Source of the DNA: Anaerolineales bacterium
GTDB taxonomy: Bacteria; Chloroflexota; Anaerolineae; Anaerolineales; Villigracilaceae
Reading direction: 5' to 3'
Assembly (NCBI GenBank): GCA_020847355.1
Contig: JADLCG010000046.1
Location: forward strand, 1-12,230
Length of the DNA stretch: 12,230 nucleotides
The notes under the pieces were generated by a model. The model was not told where the DNA came from and ran no database searches. It worked only from the letters and a program-made list of their open reading frames with translations. Both the position numbers and the translations under genes were made by a program. Positions within the stretch are counted from its first letter, which is position 1; each line of letters starts with the position of its first letter. Below are positions 1 through 7,143 of this stretch, piece after piece.

Positions 1-1515
1 CGTCCCGATGAGCCGATGTGGCCCTCTGGCTTATCCGCCGGTTATGATGAAAATTACTCGTCCATCGCCGCGCCTTTGCGCGTGGGCGACCGCCCCTTAG
101 GTTTGTTGACTTTAGCGCACCACACTGCGGGGAGATATGGTCACGAAGCCCAAGCGCTCACCACCACTTTTGCAAGTTACGCGGCGGTGGCAATTGAAAA
201 TGCGCGCTTGTTTGATTCTGCGCAAGAGCAGGCGTACGCTTCCGCCGCATTGTTGCAAGTGGCGCAGGCTGTGGTCAGTTTAAGCGAACTGGACGAAATT
301 CTAGAAACGATCATTCGTATCATCCCCATCTTAGTCGGCGTGAGGCGCGTGGCTTTATATCGCTGGGATGCGGAAAAAGAAGGATTTAGCGCCTCGCACG
401 AATTCGGCTTTTCGGAGGCAGAAGAAGCGTTCTTTACCGAAAGAGAATTTGCAGTCGGCGAATTCCCGCTGTTAGATACGGCGCGGAATGAAAACCGCAT
501 TGTCGTTTGTTCGGCTCATGTAGAGGAGCTTGAAGCCTGGACGCAGATTCTGCCTACGGTCGAGAATGAGGCGTATCAAATTGAAACTGCCGAGCGCTTA
601 CTGATGGCTGTCCCGTTGGCAATCAAGCACGACCTGTTTGGAGTCATCTTAATCGAAGAAGCCGATCACGCCCGCCGCTTTCGTCATCGCCGTTTGGAGA
701 TTATTCAAGGCATCGCACAACAAGCCGCGCTGGCGATTCAAAACGATTTACTGCAACAAGAAATGGTCTCGCGCGAACGCCTCGAAACGGAAGTTCAACT
801 GGCGCGCCAAATTCAGCAGACGTTTATCCCAAGCAGTTTGCCTGCGCATCCGGCTTGGCAACTTGCGGCGCGTTGGCGCACTGCGCGGCAGGTGGGCGGC
901 GACTTTTACGACGTGATCGAATTGGAAAATGGAAAACTCGGTTTGTTTATTGCGGATGTGGCGGATAAAGGTATGCCAGCCGCGTTATTTATGGCGCTGA
1001 CGCGCACGTTGATTCGCGCGGCTGTCAAAGAGACCGATTCGCCGGCTGAAGTTTTGAGCCGCGTCAATGAACAGCTTTTGCCGGATACGCAACAAGGCAT
1101 GTTTGTGACGGCGGTTTATGGCGAATTGGATTTAGCCAGCGGCGAGTTTGTTTATGTCAACGCCGGACATAACCCGCCATTTTGGATCAAAGCCAACGGC
1201 GTAATGGAAAAATTAACCCGCACCGCCGTGGCTTTAGGCGTGATGGAACAACCGTTGATGAAGCAAAAAAGCATTTTGCTAAATGAGCAGGATTTGCTTT
1301 TGCTCTATACGGATGGCGTCACCGAATCATTTTCGCCAGACGGCGATTTGTTCGGCGAAGAACGTCTGTTGAGCGCTTTACAGAATCAACACGCGCAAAG
1401 CGCCGAAGAAGTTCTTGAAGCAGTAGAAACCTGCCTGAATCATTTCTCCGATCCGCTCCCGCCAGCCGATGATTTGACGATGCTGGCGCTGAAGAAACTG
1501 AGAAATGAAAAATGA
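1..1515 (+). CDS. GAF-domain SpoIIE-type PP2C serine/threonine phosphatase (5' truncated)
   Basis: The reading frame is open from base 1, so the true start lies upstream; the first ATG at 16 is internal. Visible residues 1-75 or so are the end of one GAF domain (closing helix ASYAAVAIENARLF). A second GAF domain follows at about 85-245, then a short helical linker with LARQIQQTFIPSSLP, typical of RsbU-like proteins. The SpoIIE/PP2C domain begins near 285. Its metal-site motifs are all present: VGGDFYDV (about 298), IADVADKG (about 317), NAGHNPP (about 387), LLYTDGVTES (about 437) and PADDLTML (about 489). It should therefore be an active Mn/Mg-dependent phosphoserine/threonine phosphatase whose GAF domains sense a small ligand or partner. 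Family members usually act on anti-sigma-factor antagonists or kinase targets. The kinase gene starts 58 bp downstream, suggesting a phosphatase/kinase pair, although that gene has its own promoter. The substrate is unknown. Confidence 0.93.
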   Translation, partial: RPDEPMWPSGLSAGYDENYSSIAAPLRVGDRPLGLLTLAHHTAGRYGHEAQALTTTFASYAAVAIENARLFDSAQEQAYASAALLQVAQAVVSLSELDEILETIIRIIPILVGVRRVALYRWDAEKEGFSASHEFGFSEAEEAFFTEREFAVGEFPLLDTARNENRIVVCSAHVEELEAWTQILPTVENEAYQIETAERLLMAVPLAIKHDLFGVILIEEADHARRFRHRRLEIIQGIAQQAALAIQNDLLQQEMVSRERLETEVQLARQIQQTFIPSSLPAHPAWQLAARWRTARQVGGDFYDVIELENGKLGLFIADVADKGMPAALFMALTRTLIRAAVKETDSPAEVLSRVNEQLLPDTQQGMFVTAVYGELDLASGEFVYVNAGHNPPFWIKANGVMEKLTRTAVALGVMEQPLMKQKSILLNEQDLLLLYTDGVTESFSPDGDLFGEERLLSALQNQHAQSAEEVLEAVETCLNHFSDPLPPADDLTMLALKKLRNEK

Positions 1516-1551
1516 AAATTGGAGATACCTGCATTAGCAAACTTCCAATTT
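1516..1551. repeat. 8-bp inverted repeat upstream of the kinase promoter
   Basis: AAATTGGA (1516-1523) and TCCAATTT (1544-1551) form a perfect inverted repeat with a 20-nt spacer, lying between the phosphatase stop and the kinase -10 box. It covers the expected -35 region, so it could be an operator. As RNA it would be a weak AU-rich stem without a proper U-tract, so it is unlikely to be a strong terminator. Confidence 0.35.
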
Positions 1552-1559
1552 CCTAATGA

Positions 1560-1565
1560 TATAAT
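1560..1565 (+). promoter_or_regulatory. Consensus -10 box for a probable leaderless kinase transcript
   Basis: A perfect TATAAT ends 8 nt before the ATG at 1574. Transcription would begin about 7 nt downstream, at or within one or two bases of the start codon. No Shine-Dalgarno is present. The -35 is poor (TTAGCA at 1534-1539, with a long 20-nt spacer). Confidence 0.6.
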
Positions 1566-1573
1566 CCCACCCG

Positions 1574-2668
1574 ATGGACGCAGGTTTACTACTCAATAAT
1601 CGTTATCAACTGCTTGAACAACTCGGCTCCGGGGGCATGGCGGAAGTTTTTCGCGCGCGTGACTTAATGCTCGATCGCAACGTGGCGATTAAAGTATTAC
1701 GGCGCGATTTTTCCGGCAACGAAGATTTTCAAAACAACTTTCGTCAAGAAGCCCGTGCCGCCGCCAATCTTTCGCACCCAAACATTGTCACCGTGCATGA
1801 TTTTGGCTTTGCTGAGGATTTGCTCTTCATTGTTATGGAATATATCCCCGGCAAAGACCTCAAACAACTCATCCGCGAACGCGGCAGATATACCGTCGAG
1901 GAAGCCATTCCGCTGATTTTCCAAGCTTGTGCGGGGATCGGCTACGCCCACCGCGCCGGATTAGTTCACTGCGACGTCAAGCCGCACAACATGCTCGTCT
2001 CTGCAGATGGACGGCTCAAAGTCACCGATTTTGGCATTGCCCGCGCTCTCTCTACCATCCTCCCCGGCGAAAAAACGGATATTGTTTGGGGATCGCCGCT
2101 TTATTTTTCTCCCGAACAAGCCAAAGGTGAAGCGCCATCTCCCGCCTCGGATGTCTATTCGCTGGGCGTTGTGCTTTATGAACTATTAAGCGGCACGCCG
2201 CCCTTTACCGCCAGTTCGGCGGATGAATTAGCGCGTTTGCACATTTCCGCCCGCCCGATTCCCATCCGCGAATACGTGCCGGATATCCCCAACGCCTTGG
2301 AAGAAATCATCGTCAAGGTGCTTTCCAAAGAACCCGCCGCGCGTTATCGCACTGCCGATCAACTTGGCAGAGTTCTAAAAACTTTTGGCACGCAACGCAA
2401 CGCCCCAATGGCTGAACCGGCGCTTCAACCGGAAATTGTTAATAGATTGCCTGCCCGCGAACCGATTTCTACGCCGCGGCAGATTCCTGCCCACGCGCAG
2501 ATTCAAACGCCCGAGCCAGCGCCTCATCCGCAAGAGGAAATTGCTTCGGCTTTCGAGGAAATTGATTTTCTCTTTTGGGGCTTACTCTTCGTAGCGATGG
2601 CGGCTGTTTTAGGCTTGTTCCCGTTTTGGTTTTGGGTCTTTTTAGCTTGGTTTCCGCCAGTGCGCTAA
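1574..2668 (+). CDS. Membrane-anchored bacterial Ser/Thr protein kinase (PknB-like, no PASTA)
   Basis: Eukaryotic-type protein kinase of 364 residues. Seen in order: glycine loop LGSGGMAEVF (about 17-26), ATP-binding VAIK (K40), helix-C Glu59, catalytic loop HCDVKPHN (132-139, with Asp134, Lys136 and Asn139), DFG at 152-154, and SPEQ at 179-182 in place of APE. All residues needed for phosphotransfer are present, but the HRD arginine is Cys133. This makes it a non-RD kinase, which may be less dependent on activation-loop phosphorylation. The domain ends near 270. A Pro/Gln-rich linker (about 278-322) leads to a hydrophobic C-terminus (about 331-360), predicted as one membrane span or a short hairpin with almost nothing beyond it. 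There is no PASTA or other extracytoplasmic sensor. The start follows a -10 box directly and has no Shine-Dalgarno. It is placed like PrkC next to PrpC in Bacillus, but the substrates are unknown. Confidence 0.94.
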   Translation: MDAGLLLNNRYQLLEQLGSGGMAEVFRARDLMLDRNVAIKVLRRDFSGNEDFQNNFRQEARAAANLSHPNIVTVHDFGFAEDLLFIVMEYIPGKDLKQLIRERGRYTVEEAIPLIFQACAGIGYAHRAGLVHCDVKPHNMLVSADGRLKVTDFGIARALSTILPGEKTDIVWGSPLYFSPEQAKGEAPSPASDVYSLGVVLYELLSGTPPFTASSADELARLHISARPIPIREYVPDIPNALEEIIVKVLSKEPAARYRTADQLGRVLKTFGTQRNAPMAEPALQPEIVNRLPAREPISTPRQIPAHAQIQTPEPAPHPQEEIASAFEEIDFLFWGLLFVAMAAVLGLFPFWFWVFLAWFPPVR

Positions 2669-2675
2669 ACGGCTT

Positions 2676-3338
2676 ATGAGAAAATATTTTTTAGCCCCTT
2701 CCATCATCGCCGCGGACTTTGCGCACCTTGCCAAAGAACTGAAAACCTGCGAATCAGCCGGAGCGGATTGGATTCATGTAGATGTGATGGACGGTCATTT
2801 CGTGCCGACCATTACGATTGGTCCGCTTTTTGTAGAGGCGCTCAAACGCAACACCCAGCTTCCTTTGGATGTTCATCTGATGATCGAGAATCCAGAAGCT
2901 CAAGTGGAGGCGTATGCTCAAGTTGGCGCAACCCACATCACGGTCCATGCTGAAGCGTGCCGAAACGTGAAACAAGCCGTTGAGCAGATTCAATCCCTGG
3001 GTTGCAAAGCGGGCGTCACGTTAAAACCATCCACGCCGCTGAGTAAAATCAAATCCGCTTTGCCTATCGCCGATCTGATTTTAGTGATGAGCGTCAACCC
3101 GGGCTTTTCCGGGCAGGCGTTTATGCCGGAAATGATCGAAAGGGTGAAAGCGCTTCGCGCAAGGCTGGATGTAATCAACCCGCGCGCCATTCTGGAAGTG
3201 GATGGCGGCATTAATTCGCAAACGTTGCAGTGGATGAAAGCCGCCGGAGCTAACGCTTTTGTGGCTGGGAATGCGGCGTTCAAACATCCACGCGGCGCGA
3301 AAGTGGGCGTGCGCGAATTGAAGAAATTGTTAAAATAA
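2676..3338 (+). CDS. rpe: Ribulose-phosphate 3-epimerase
   Basis: This 220-residue protein has the usual length for the family. It interconverts D-ribulose 5-phosphate and D-xylulose 5-phosphate in the pentose phosphate pathway, in the cytoplasm. It is a TIM barrel with all signature elements: LAPSIIAADF (Ser9), WIHVDVMDGHFVP (His34, Asp36), DVHLMI (His67) and EVDGGIN (catalytic Asp176), with VMSVNPGFSGQ near 138-147 as the phosphate-side loop. The usual GSAIF segment near the C-terminus reads GNAAF here, a mild substitution. The ATG lies 7 bp after the kinase stop and has no clear Shine-Dalgarno, so translation is probably coupled to the kinase in one operon. A terminator overlaps the stop codon. 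rpe next to a Ser/Thr kinase recalls the Bacillus prkC-rsgA-rpe order, but rsgA is missing here. Confidence 0.97.
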   Translation: MRKYFLAPSIIAADFAHLAKELKTCESAGADWIHVDVMDGHFVPTITIGPLFVEALKRNTQLPLDVHLMIENPEAQVEAYAQVGATHITVHAEACRNVKQAVEQIQSLGCKAGVTLKPSTPLSKIKSALPIADLILVMSVNPGFSGQAFMPEMIERVKALRARLDVINPRAILEVDGGINSQTLQWMKAAGANAFVAGNAAFKHPRGAKVGVRELKKLLK

Positions 3339-3365
3339 AAAATCACGGATGAACCGTGATTTTTT
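3337..3365. terminator. Bidirectional intrinsic terminator between rpe and rpmB
   Basis: A perfect 12-bp inverted repeat (arms 3337-3348 and 3354-3365, 5-nt loop) has a GC-containing ATCACGG/CCGTGAT core flanked by A6 and T6. It can therefore terminate rpe on the plus strand and rpmB on the minus strand. It overlaps the last two bases of the rpe stop codon. Confidence 0.93.
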
Positions 3366-3379
3366 GTTAGCAAAAACAA

Positions 3380-3565
3380 CTAAGCGAGAGATTTGCCGAG
3401 CGTTTTGATGCACTTGGCGCACAAGGTCTTCTTCACCAAGCGGCCCTTTTCTAAAACGGAAACCTTTTGCAAATTGGGTTTGAATTTGCGGTTGGTTGCG
3501 CGCTGAGAGAAAGAGCGGCTGTGCCCGAAAGTAGTCGCCTTGCCACAGTGATTACATTTAGCCAT
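3380..3565 (-). CDS. rpmB: 50S ribosomal protein L28, zinc-binding form
   Basis: This 61-residue basic protein begins MAKCNHCGKAT, with SRSFSQRATNRKFKPNLQKV at the centre, the hallmark of bacterial L28. Two CxxC pairs (Cys4/Cys7 and Cys49/Cys52) identify the zinc-ribbon (C+) version, as opposed to the zinc-free paralogue that some bacteria make under zinc limitation. It is a structural component of the large ribosomal subunit. The start codon at 3563-3565 is preceded by a strong Shine-Dalgarno (AGGAAAGGA on the minus strand). It is transcribed alone from a divergent promoter facing the Asp23-like gene and ends at the shared terminator. The leader contains a possible attenuator hairpin. rpmB next to yloU/fakA is a conserved arrangement in Firmicutes. 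Confidence 0.97.
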   Translation of the reverse strand: MAKCNHCGKATTFGHSRSFSQRATNRKFKPNLQKVSVLEKGRLVKKTLCAKCIKTLGKSLA

Positions 3566-3590
3566 TTTGAATCCTTTCCTGACTTTTTAC

Positions 3591-3614
3591 ATAAAGAAAA
3601 GCGGACGTATCCGC
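3591..3614 (-). promoter_or_regulatory. Hairpin plus U-rich tract in the rpmB leader (possible attenuator)
   Basis: On the minus strand GCGGA-TACG-TCCGC (3614 to 3601) forms a 5-bp GC-rich stem with a UNCG-type UACG loop, followed directly by TTTTCTTTAT (3600 to 3591). This resembles a small intrinsic terminator. It sits downstream of the predicted rpmB start site and about 25 nt before the rpmB start codon. The short stem and interrupted T-tract make it a weak candidate. Confidence 0.4.
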
Positions 3615-3639
3615 AATTCGGTTTTTCTAAAAGCGCGGT

Positions 3640-3668
3640 ATTTTACCATACAAAGCGCCCATCTTCAA
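3640..3668 (-). promoter_or_regulatory. rpmB promoter
   Basis: The minus strand reads TTGAAG (-35, 3668 to 3663), then 17 nt, then TAAAAT (-10, 3645 to 3640), with an extended TGn motif just upstream of the -10. Transcription would start near 3633 and give a leader of about 68 nt. The -35 lies 1 bp from the -10 of the opposing promoter. Confidence 0.65.
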
Positions 3669-3669
3669 G

Positions 3670-3675
3670 TAAAAT
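3670..3675 (+). promoter_or_regulatory. -10 box for the Asp23-like/fakA operon
   Basis: TAAAAT is placed to start transcription near 3682, about 30 nt before the preferred ATG at 3712. The -35 position (CATACA, 3647-3652) is weak and lies inside the region used by the divergent rpmB promoter. Confidence 0.5.
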
Positions 3676-3711
3676 AGGCGCACATCAACTATGAATTTAG
3701 ACGAGGAAACT

Positions 3712-4068
3712 ATGGGCGAAGACAATACTTCACTCGGCGGAATACATATTTCGCCAAACGCGGTTTCGACAATTGCCTACCACGCAATCTTACAGTCCTA
3801 TGGGGTGGTGGGGCTGGCGCCAAAAAATCTGGCGGATGGCATTGTTTCCACAATTACCCGCGAACCGGCGCGCGGCATTTCCGTTCAATATCGCGGAGAT
3901 TTGATTGATATTGAGATTAATATCATCGTCGAATACGGCACGCGGATCAATTCGGTGGCTGAGAGCGTCGCCAACGCCGTGCGCTTCAATGTGGAAAAAG
4001 CCCTCGGCTTGCGGATCAATTCCGTCAACGTGCATGTGGCGGGCTTGCGCGTCAGCAATACCGATTAG
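3712..4068 (+). CDS. Asp23/Gls24 family protein (YloU-like)
   Basis: A small acidic protein (118 residues from ATG 3712) matching the Asp23/Gls24 family (DUF322). The pattern IHISPNAVSTIAYHAI...GVVGLAP is followed by a beta-rich middle (ISVQYRGDLIDIEINIIVEYG) and the C-terminal helix/strand (VAESVANAVRFNVEKALGLRINSVNVHVAGL). Family members are cytoplasmic or membrane-tethered and linked to cell-envelope stress, but the molecular role is unsettled. ATG 3712 is preferred because GAGGA lies at 3703-3707. The upstream ATG 3691 would add seven residues and has no Shine-Dalgarno. The gene is followed at once by fakA, whose Shine-Dalgarno overlaps this stop codon. The yloU-fakA(yloV) pair is widely conserved, which implies a shared role at the envelope or in lipid metabolism. 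Confidence 0.9.
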   Translation: MGEDNTSLGGIHISPNAVSTIAYHAILQSYGVVGLAPKNLADGIVSTITREPARGISVQYRGDLIDIEINIIVEYGTRINSVAESVANAVRFNVEKALGLRINSVNVHVAGLRVSNTD

Positions 4069-4082
4069 GAGGCATGAAACCG

Positions 4083-5744
4083 ATGGCGATTGACACTCAG
4101 CGCGTTGAAAAACTGCGTAAACGTAAAATTGACGGACTGGCGCTTAAGCGCTTAATAGACGCCGGCTTTACTTGGTTGAGAACCAATAAGGAAAACGTCA
4201 ACGCATTAAATGTCTTCCCCGTGCCGGATGGCGATACCGGCACAAATATGACGCTAACGCTACAAGCCGCGTGGAACGAGATTAAGGATTTGGGCGTCCG
4301 CAATATTGGCGAAATGGCGGCGGCTGTTTCTAAAGGCGCACTCATGGGCGCGCGCGGAAATTCAGGCGTGATTACCAGCCAAATTTTACGCGGCGTTTCG
4401 CGCAGTCTGCAAGGCAAAGTAACGCTGGACGTAAACGCGATGATTGACGCCTTTGGCGAAGCAAGAGACACTGCTTATAAAGGCGTGGTCAAGCCGGTGG
4501 AGGGGACGATCCTCACCGTCATCAAGGAAGTTGCCATTGCAACCGAAGCGGTTCGCGGGTCCGCGAAAGATGCGATAGAAGTTCTGGAAGTTGCAGTCCA
4601 AGCCGCAGATGAAGCGGTCAAAAAAACGCCGGATTTACTTCCCGTCTTAAAACAAGCCGGCGTCGTTGATTCTGGCGGCAAAGGTTTGTTTTTTATTTTA
4701 GAAGGCATGTTGCGCCATGTGTATGGCGAATCTTTGGATGCGCCGACGATACAAATTCAACCGATGAACGCAATGAACTTGGAAGGCGCGCTCGAAGAAG
4801 TGGAAGAGGGGCAGGATTATGAAGTCGTGGTAGATTTTGTGCCGAATGGCGAATTAGATTTGCAATCTTTTTATGGCAAGCTTGAAGAAATGGGAACTTC
4901 GATTCAAGTGGGCGAGGGCGAAGGCATGTACCGTATGCACATCCACGTGCCGCTTGAAAACCGCTATGTGCCGATTGATTACATCATGGGCATTGGCACA
5001 ATTACTAAAGTGGCGATGGAAAATTTATTGGCGCAGATGGATGATATTCAAAAATCGGCGCAGATTAAATTTAATGCGGTTGAGCCTGGCAATATTGCCG
5101 TTGTAGTTGTATCGCCTGGGCAGGGCTTGAGCAAAATTTTTGCCAGCCTCGGCGTGGCAAACGTGGTTTCGGGCGGGCAGAGCATGAATCCATCCACGCA
5201 GGATATTTTGAATTCGTTTGAGAATTTGCCGACTGATAAAATCATCATTCTTCCAAATAATAAAAATATTATCCTCGCGGCGAATCAAGCCAAAGAAGTG
5301 ACCGTGAAAAACGTGCATGTGATTCCGACGCGCACCATCCCGCAGGGACTAGCCGCCATGCTCGCGCTTCAACCGGACGGGGAGTTTGATTCTGTCGCCG
5401 AGAAAATGATCAAAGCCTTTGGCAGTGTGAAAACTGGCGAAGTGACCATTGCCACGCGCACGGTTGAAATTGACGGCGTGAGCGTGAAAGACGGTCAGGT
5501 GATCGCTTTGTTAGACGGCAATCTTGCTCTTGCCGCCGAATCCGTTGAACAAGGCGTGCTCGATTTGCTCGAAAAAGCGAACGCCGCCGAATGTGAAATT
5601 GTGACCTTGTTTTACGGCGAAGAGATGACGCACGCTGAATCTAATCGCATTGCGGATGTAATTCGAGCAACTTACTCCAACCTTGAAATTGAAGTGCAAG
5701 AGGGTGGTCAGCCGCATTATCAATTTATTATTTCGATTGAGTAG
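4083..5744 (+). CDS. fakA: Fatty acid kinase catalytic subunit FakA-like (DAK2/YloV family)
   Basis: A 553-residue protein with the three-part FakA architecture. The N-terminal DhaL/DAK2 nucleotide-binding domain (about 10-205) has NALNVFPVPDGDTGTNM with Mg-binding Asp49 and Asp51, then SKGALMGARGNSGVITSQILRG and GVVDSGGKGLFFILEGM. A middle domain (about 240-320) contains HIH (His286, His288). A DegV-like C-terminal half ends at the stop. In the known system FakA uses ATP to phosphorylate a fatty acid presented by FakB, giving acyl phosphate for PlsX/PlsY. A DegV (FakB-type) gene lies downstream at 7301. The start at 4083 is chosen because AGGAGG (4067-4072) is 10 nt upstream; the ATG at 4074 is only 1 nt from it. 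The middle-domain cysteine I recall from S. aureus FakA appears to be Glu247 here. Confidence 0.92.
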   Translation: MAIDTQRVEKLRKRKIDGLALKRLIDAGFTWLRTNKENVNALNVFPVPDGDTGTNMTLTLQAAWNEIKDLGVRNIGEMAAAVSKGALMGARGNSGVITSQILRGVSRSLQGKVTLDVNAMIDAFGEARDTAYKGVVKPVEGTILTVIKEVAIATEAVRGSAKDAIEVLEVAVQAADEAVKKTPDLLPVLKQAGVVDSGGKGLFFILEGMLRHVYGESLDAPTIQIQPMNAMNLEGALEEVEEGQDYEVVVDFVPNGELDLQSFYGKLEEMGTSIQVGEGEGMYRMHIHVPLENRYVPIDYIMGIGTITKVAMENLLAQMDDIQKSAQIKFNAVEPGNIAVVVVSPGQGLSKIFASLGVANVVSGGQSMNPSTQDILNSFENLPTDKIIILPNNKNIILAANQAKEVTVKNVHVIPTRTIPQGLAAMLALQPDGEFDSVAEKMIKAFGSVKTGEVTIATRTVEIDGVSVKDGQVIALLDGNLALAAESVEQGVLDLLEKANAAECEIVTLFYGEEMTHAESNRIADVIRATYSNLEIEVQEGGQPHYQFIISIE

Positions 5745-5757
5745 GTAGATAGGTATT

Positions 5758-5798
5758 AAAAAAGTGACAGTCCCTTAAAGGCGACTGTCACTTTTTTT
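5758..5798. terminator. Bidirectional intrinsic terminator between fakA and the HAAS gene
   Basis: GTGACAGTC (5764-5772) pairs perfectly with GACTGTCAC (5783-5791) around a 10-nt loop. The stem is preceded by A6 and followed by T7, so it works in both directions for the two convergent genes. Confidence 0.95.
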
Positions 5799-5809
5799 GT
5801 TTTATAAAT

Positions 5810-6787
5810 TTATTTCCTGCGATAACTTTTTATTAACCCAATTCCGGCTTTGATCAACTCAACGCTTGCTACCACAATCACAAAAATCAAAACAATCGCG
5901 ACAGACAAGTTGGAAATTCTCAAAAAGCCTTCTACGCCGATTGAAGAAGTATCTGGAATGTTTTCCAAAACTTCATTTGGCACAGTCAGCAGATTAGGCG
6001 TTCGCAACATGATAACCGCAAGGACGATTGTGCCAGTTTCCATTACAATTTTTACAATGCGCGTGATGGTATCCCATACGGCTTTGCGAAGCAGGTAAAT
6101 ATCCAGCAAGATTTCGATGATGAAGACTGTATTAATCCACGGCACAAATTGGCGGAAGATATCTGAGAAAATAGGAATGTTGAATATTCCATTGATGATT
6201 GCCAAGCCAATGAAGGTGAAGACAATTTCAAAAATCAGGTCAATCCGTTTGACTGCATCCGGATGAGGTTCTTTGGCGAGCGAGGCTGGGTCCCATTTAT
6301 CTTCAAAATCTTCTTTGTTAATTCCCAAATCCGGCACAGTTCTTTCGAGGATGGCAAACGTGAGGACGATATATCCAAACGCGGCAACCAGAGTTGAAAA
6401 TATTTTTGTTATCCAACCTCCAACAATCTCGGTCACAGCGCTGCCCATCAGCGGAGTTTGCGTCGCCAATTGGATAATCATTACGACGGTCAGACCAATG
6501 GTTACGCCAAAAAATACAAGCTTTAGTATTTTCAAGAAGATTGGAAAAAGACGCGGACCAATCAAGTATGGATGTGGGTTATAGGTCGTAGCCACTTCAT
6601 CTGGCGAACCATATTCTTTTAATAACTCAATTTCCATAGCTTCATCCGCAGGTTTGCCAGCTTTTTCTGCGCGTTCTTCCAACATATCTTCTAATGTGGA
6701 GCGTAATTCTTTTTCAATATCTTCGCGCCCTTGAAGCGCCAAAAGACGCTTGCCTACTTCGCTTACATAACGGTCAATTAATTTCAT
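5810..6787 (-). CDS. HAAS-domain six-helix membrane protein, partner of PadR
   Basis: A 325-residue protein. Residues 1-70 form a soluble helical domain (MKLIDRYVSEVGKRLL, REDIEKELRSTLEDMLEERAE, LLKEYGSPDEVATTY), the pattern of the HAAS/DUF1700-type prefix domain often encoded next to PadR regulators. About six hydrophobic segments follow: 82-107, 124-147, 183-203, 216-235, 245-262 and 293-312. No enzymatic motif is visible. Translation is coupled to padR: the AAGGAG Shine-Dalgarno overlaps the padR stop and there are only 9 nt between the genes. The HAAS domain is thought to interact with PadR or signal to it. The transported or sensed molecule is not known. Two 60-bp stretches counted by hand are 37-40% GC, against 53-60% in two stretches of neighbouring genes, which suggests foreign origin or relaxed composition. 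Confidence 0.85.
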   Translation of the reverse strand: MKLIDRYVSEVGKRLLALQGREDIEKELRSTLEDMLEERAEKAGKPADEAMEIELLKEYGSPDEVATTYNPHPYLIGPRLFPIFLKILKLVFFGVTIGLTVVMIIQLATQTPLMGSAVTEIVGGWITKIFSTLVAAFGYIVLTFAILERTVPDLGINKEDFEDKWDPASLAKEPHPDAVKRIDLIFEIVFTFIGLAIINGIFNIPIFSDIFRQFVPWINTVFIIEILLDIYLLRKAVWDTITRIVKIVMETGTIVLAVIMLRTPNLLTVPNEVLENIPDTSSIGVEGFLRISNLSVAIVLIFVIVVASVELIKAGIGLIKSYRRK

Positions 6788-6796
6788 TCTTTCTCC

Positions 6797-7126
6797 TTAA
6801 GCTAACATTTTTTTCATCACAGAAACAATGTCAGCCCATTCCTTTTTTAATTTGGGTAGAATCTTTTTTCCTTCGGCGCTGATGATGTAATAACGGCGCG
6901 GACGAGCTTCTTCCAACTTCCAAACGGACTCTAACAAGCCTTGCCCTTCCAGACGGCGCAAAAGCGGATACAGCGTTCCTTGGTCAACTTCCAACCCTTG
7001 ATCGGAGAGTTGCTTCAATAGGGAATAGCCATATTGCTCGGCGCTTAATTGACTGAGCGCCGCGAGTACGATCACGCCGCGCCTCAATTCAAGGACAACA
7101 TTTTCTAACGATTCGGTGTTTGCCAT
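6797..7126 (-). CDS. PadR family transcriptional regulator
   Basis: A short (109-residue) winged-helix protein of the PadR-s1 type. GVIVLAALSQLSAEQYGYSLLKQL (about 17-40), then DQGTLYPLLRRLEGQGLLES (about 48-67, recognition helix and start of the wing), RRYYIISAEGKKIL (wing end), and a single C-terminal helix used for dimerisation. The long Vir_act_alpha_C extension of larger PadRs is absent. PadR-s1 proteins usually repress their own operon and a membrane protein or efflux partner until a ligand binds. Here the next gene is a HAAS membrane protein in the same transcript. Strong evidence for autoregulation is a perfect inverted repeat in the spacer of its own promoter. The ligand is unknown. 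Confidence 0.94.
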   Translation of the reverse strand: MANTESLENVVLELRRGVIVLAALSQLSAEQYGYSLLKQLSDQGLEVDQGTLYPLLRRLEGQGLLESVWKLEEARPRRYYIISAEGKKILPKLKKEWADIVSVMKKMLA

Positions 7127-7143
7127 ATCTCAACCTTTGTCGC

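Noticed and set aside
2990..3379. 129-residue open frame on the minus strand opposite rpe
   Set aside because: It runs through the terminator and antisense to a certain rpe gene, and has no family resemblance.
3467..3694. 75-residue plus-strand frame across rpmB and the promoter region
   Set aside because: Antisense to L28 and through both promoters; no ribosome site or recognisable protein.
4074..4082. ATG 4074 as fakA start
   Set aside because: The AGGAGG is only 1 nt away; ATG 4083 has a workable 10-nt spacing.
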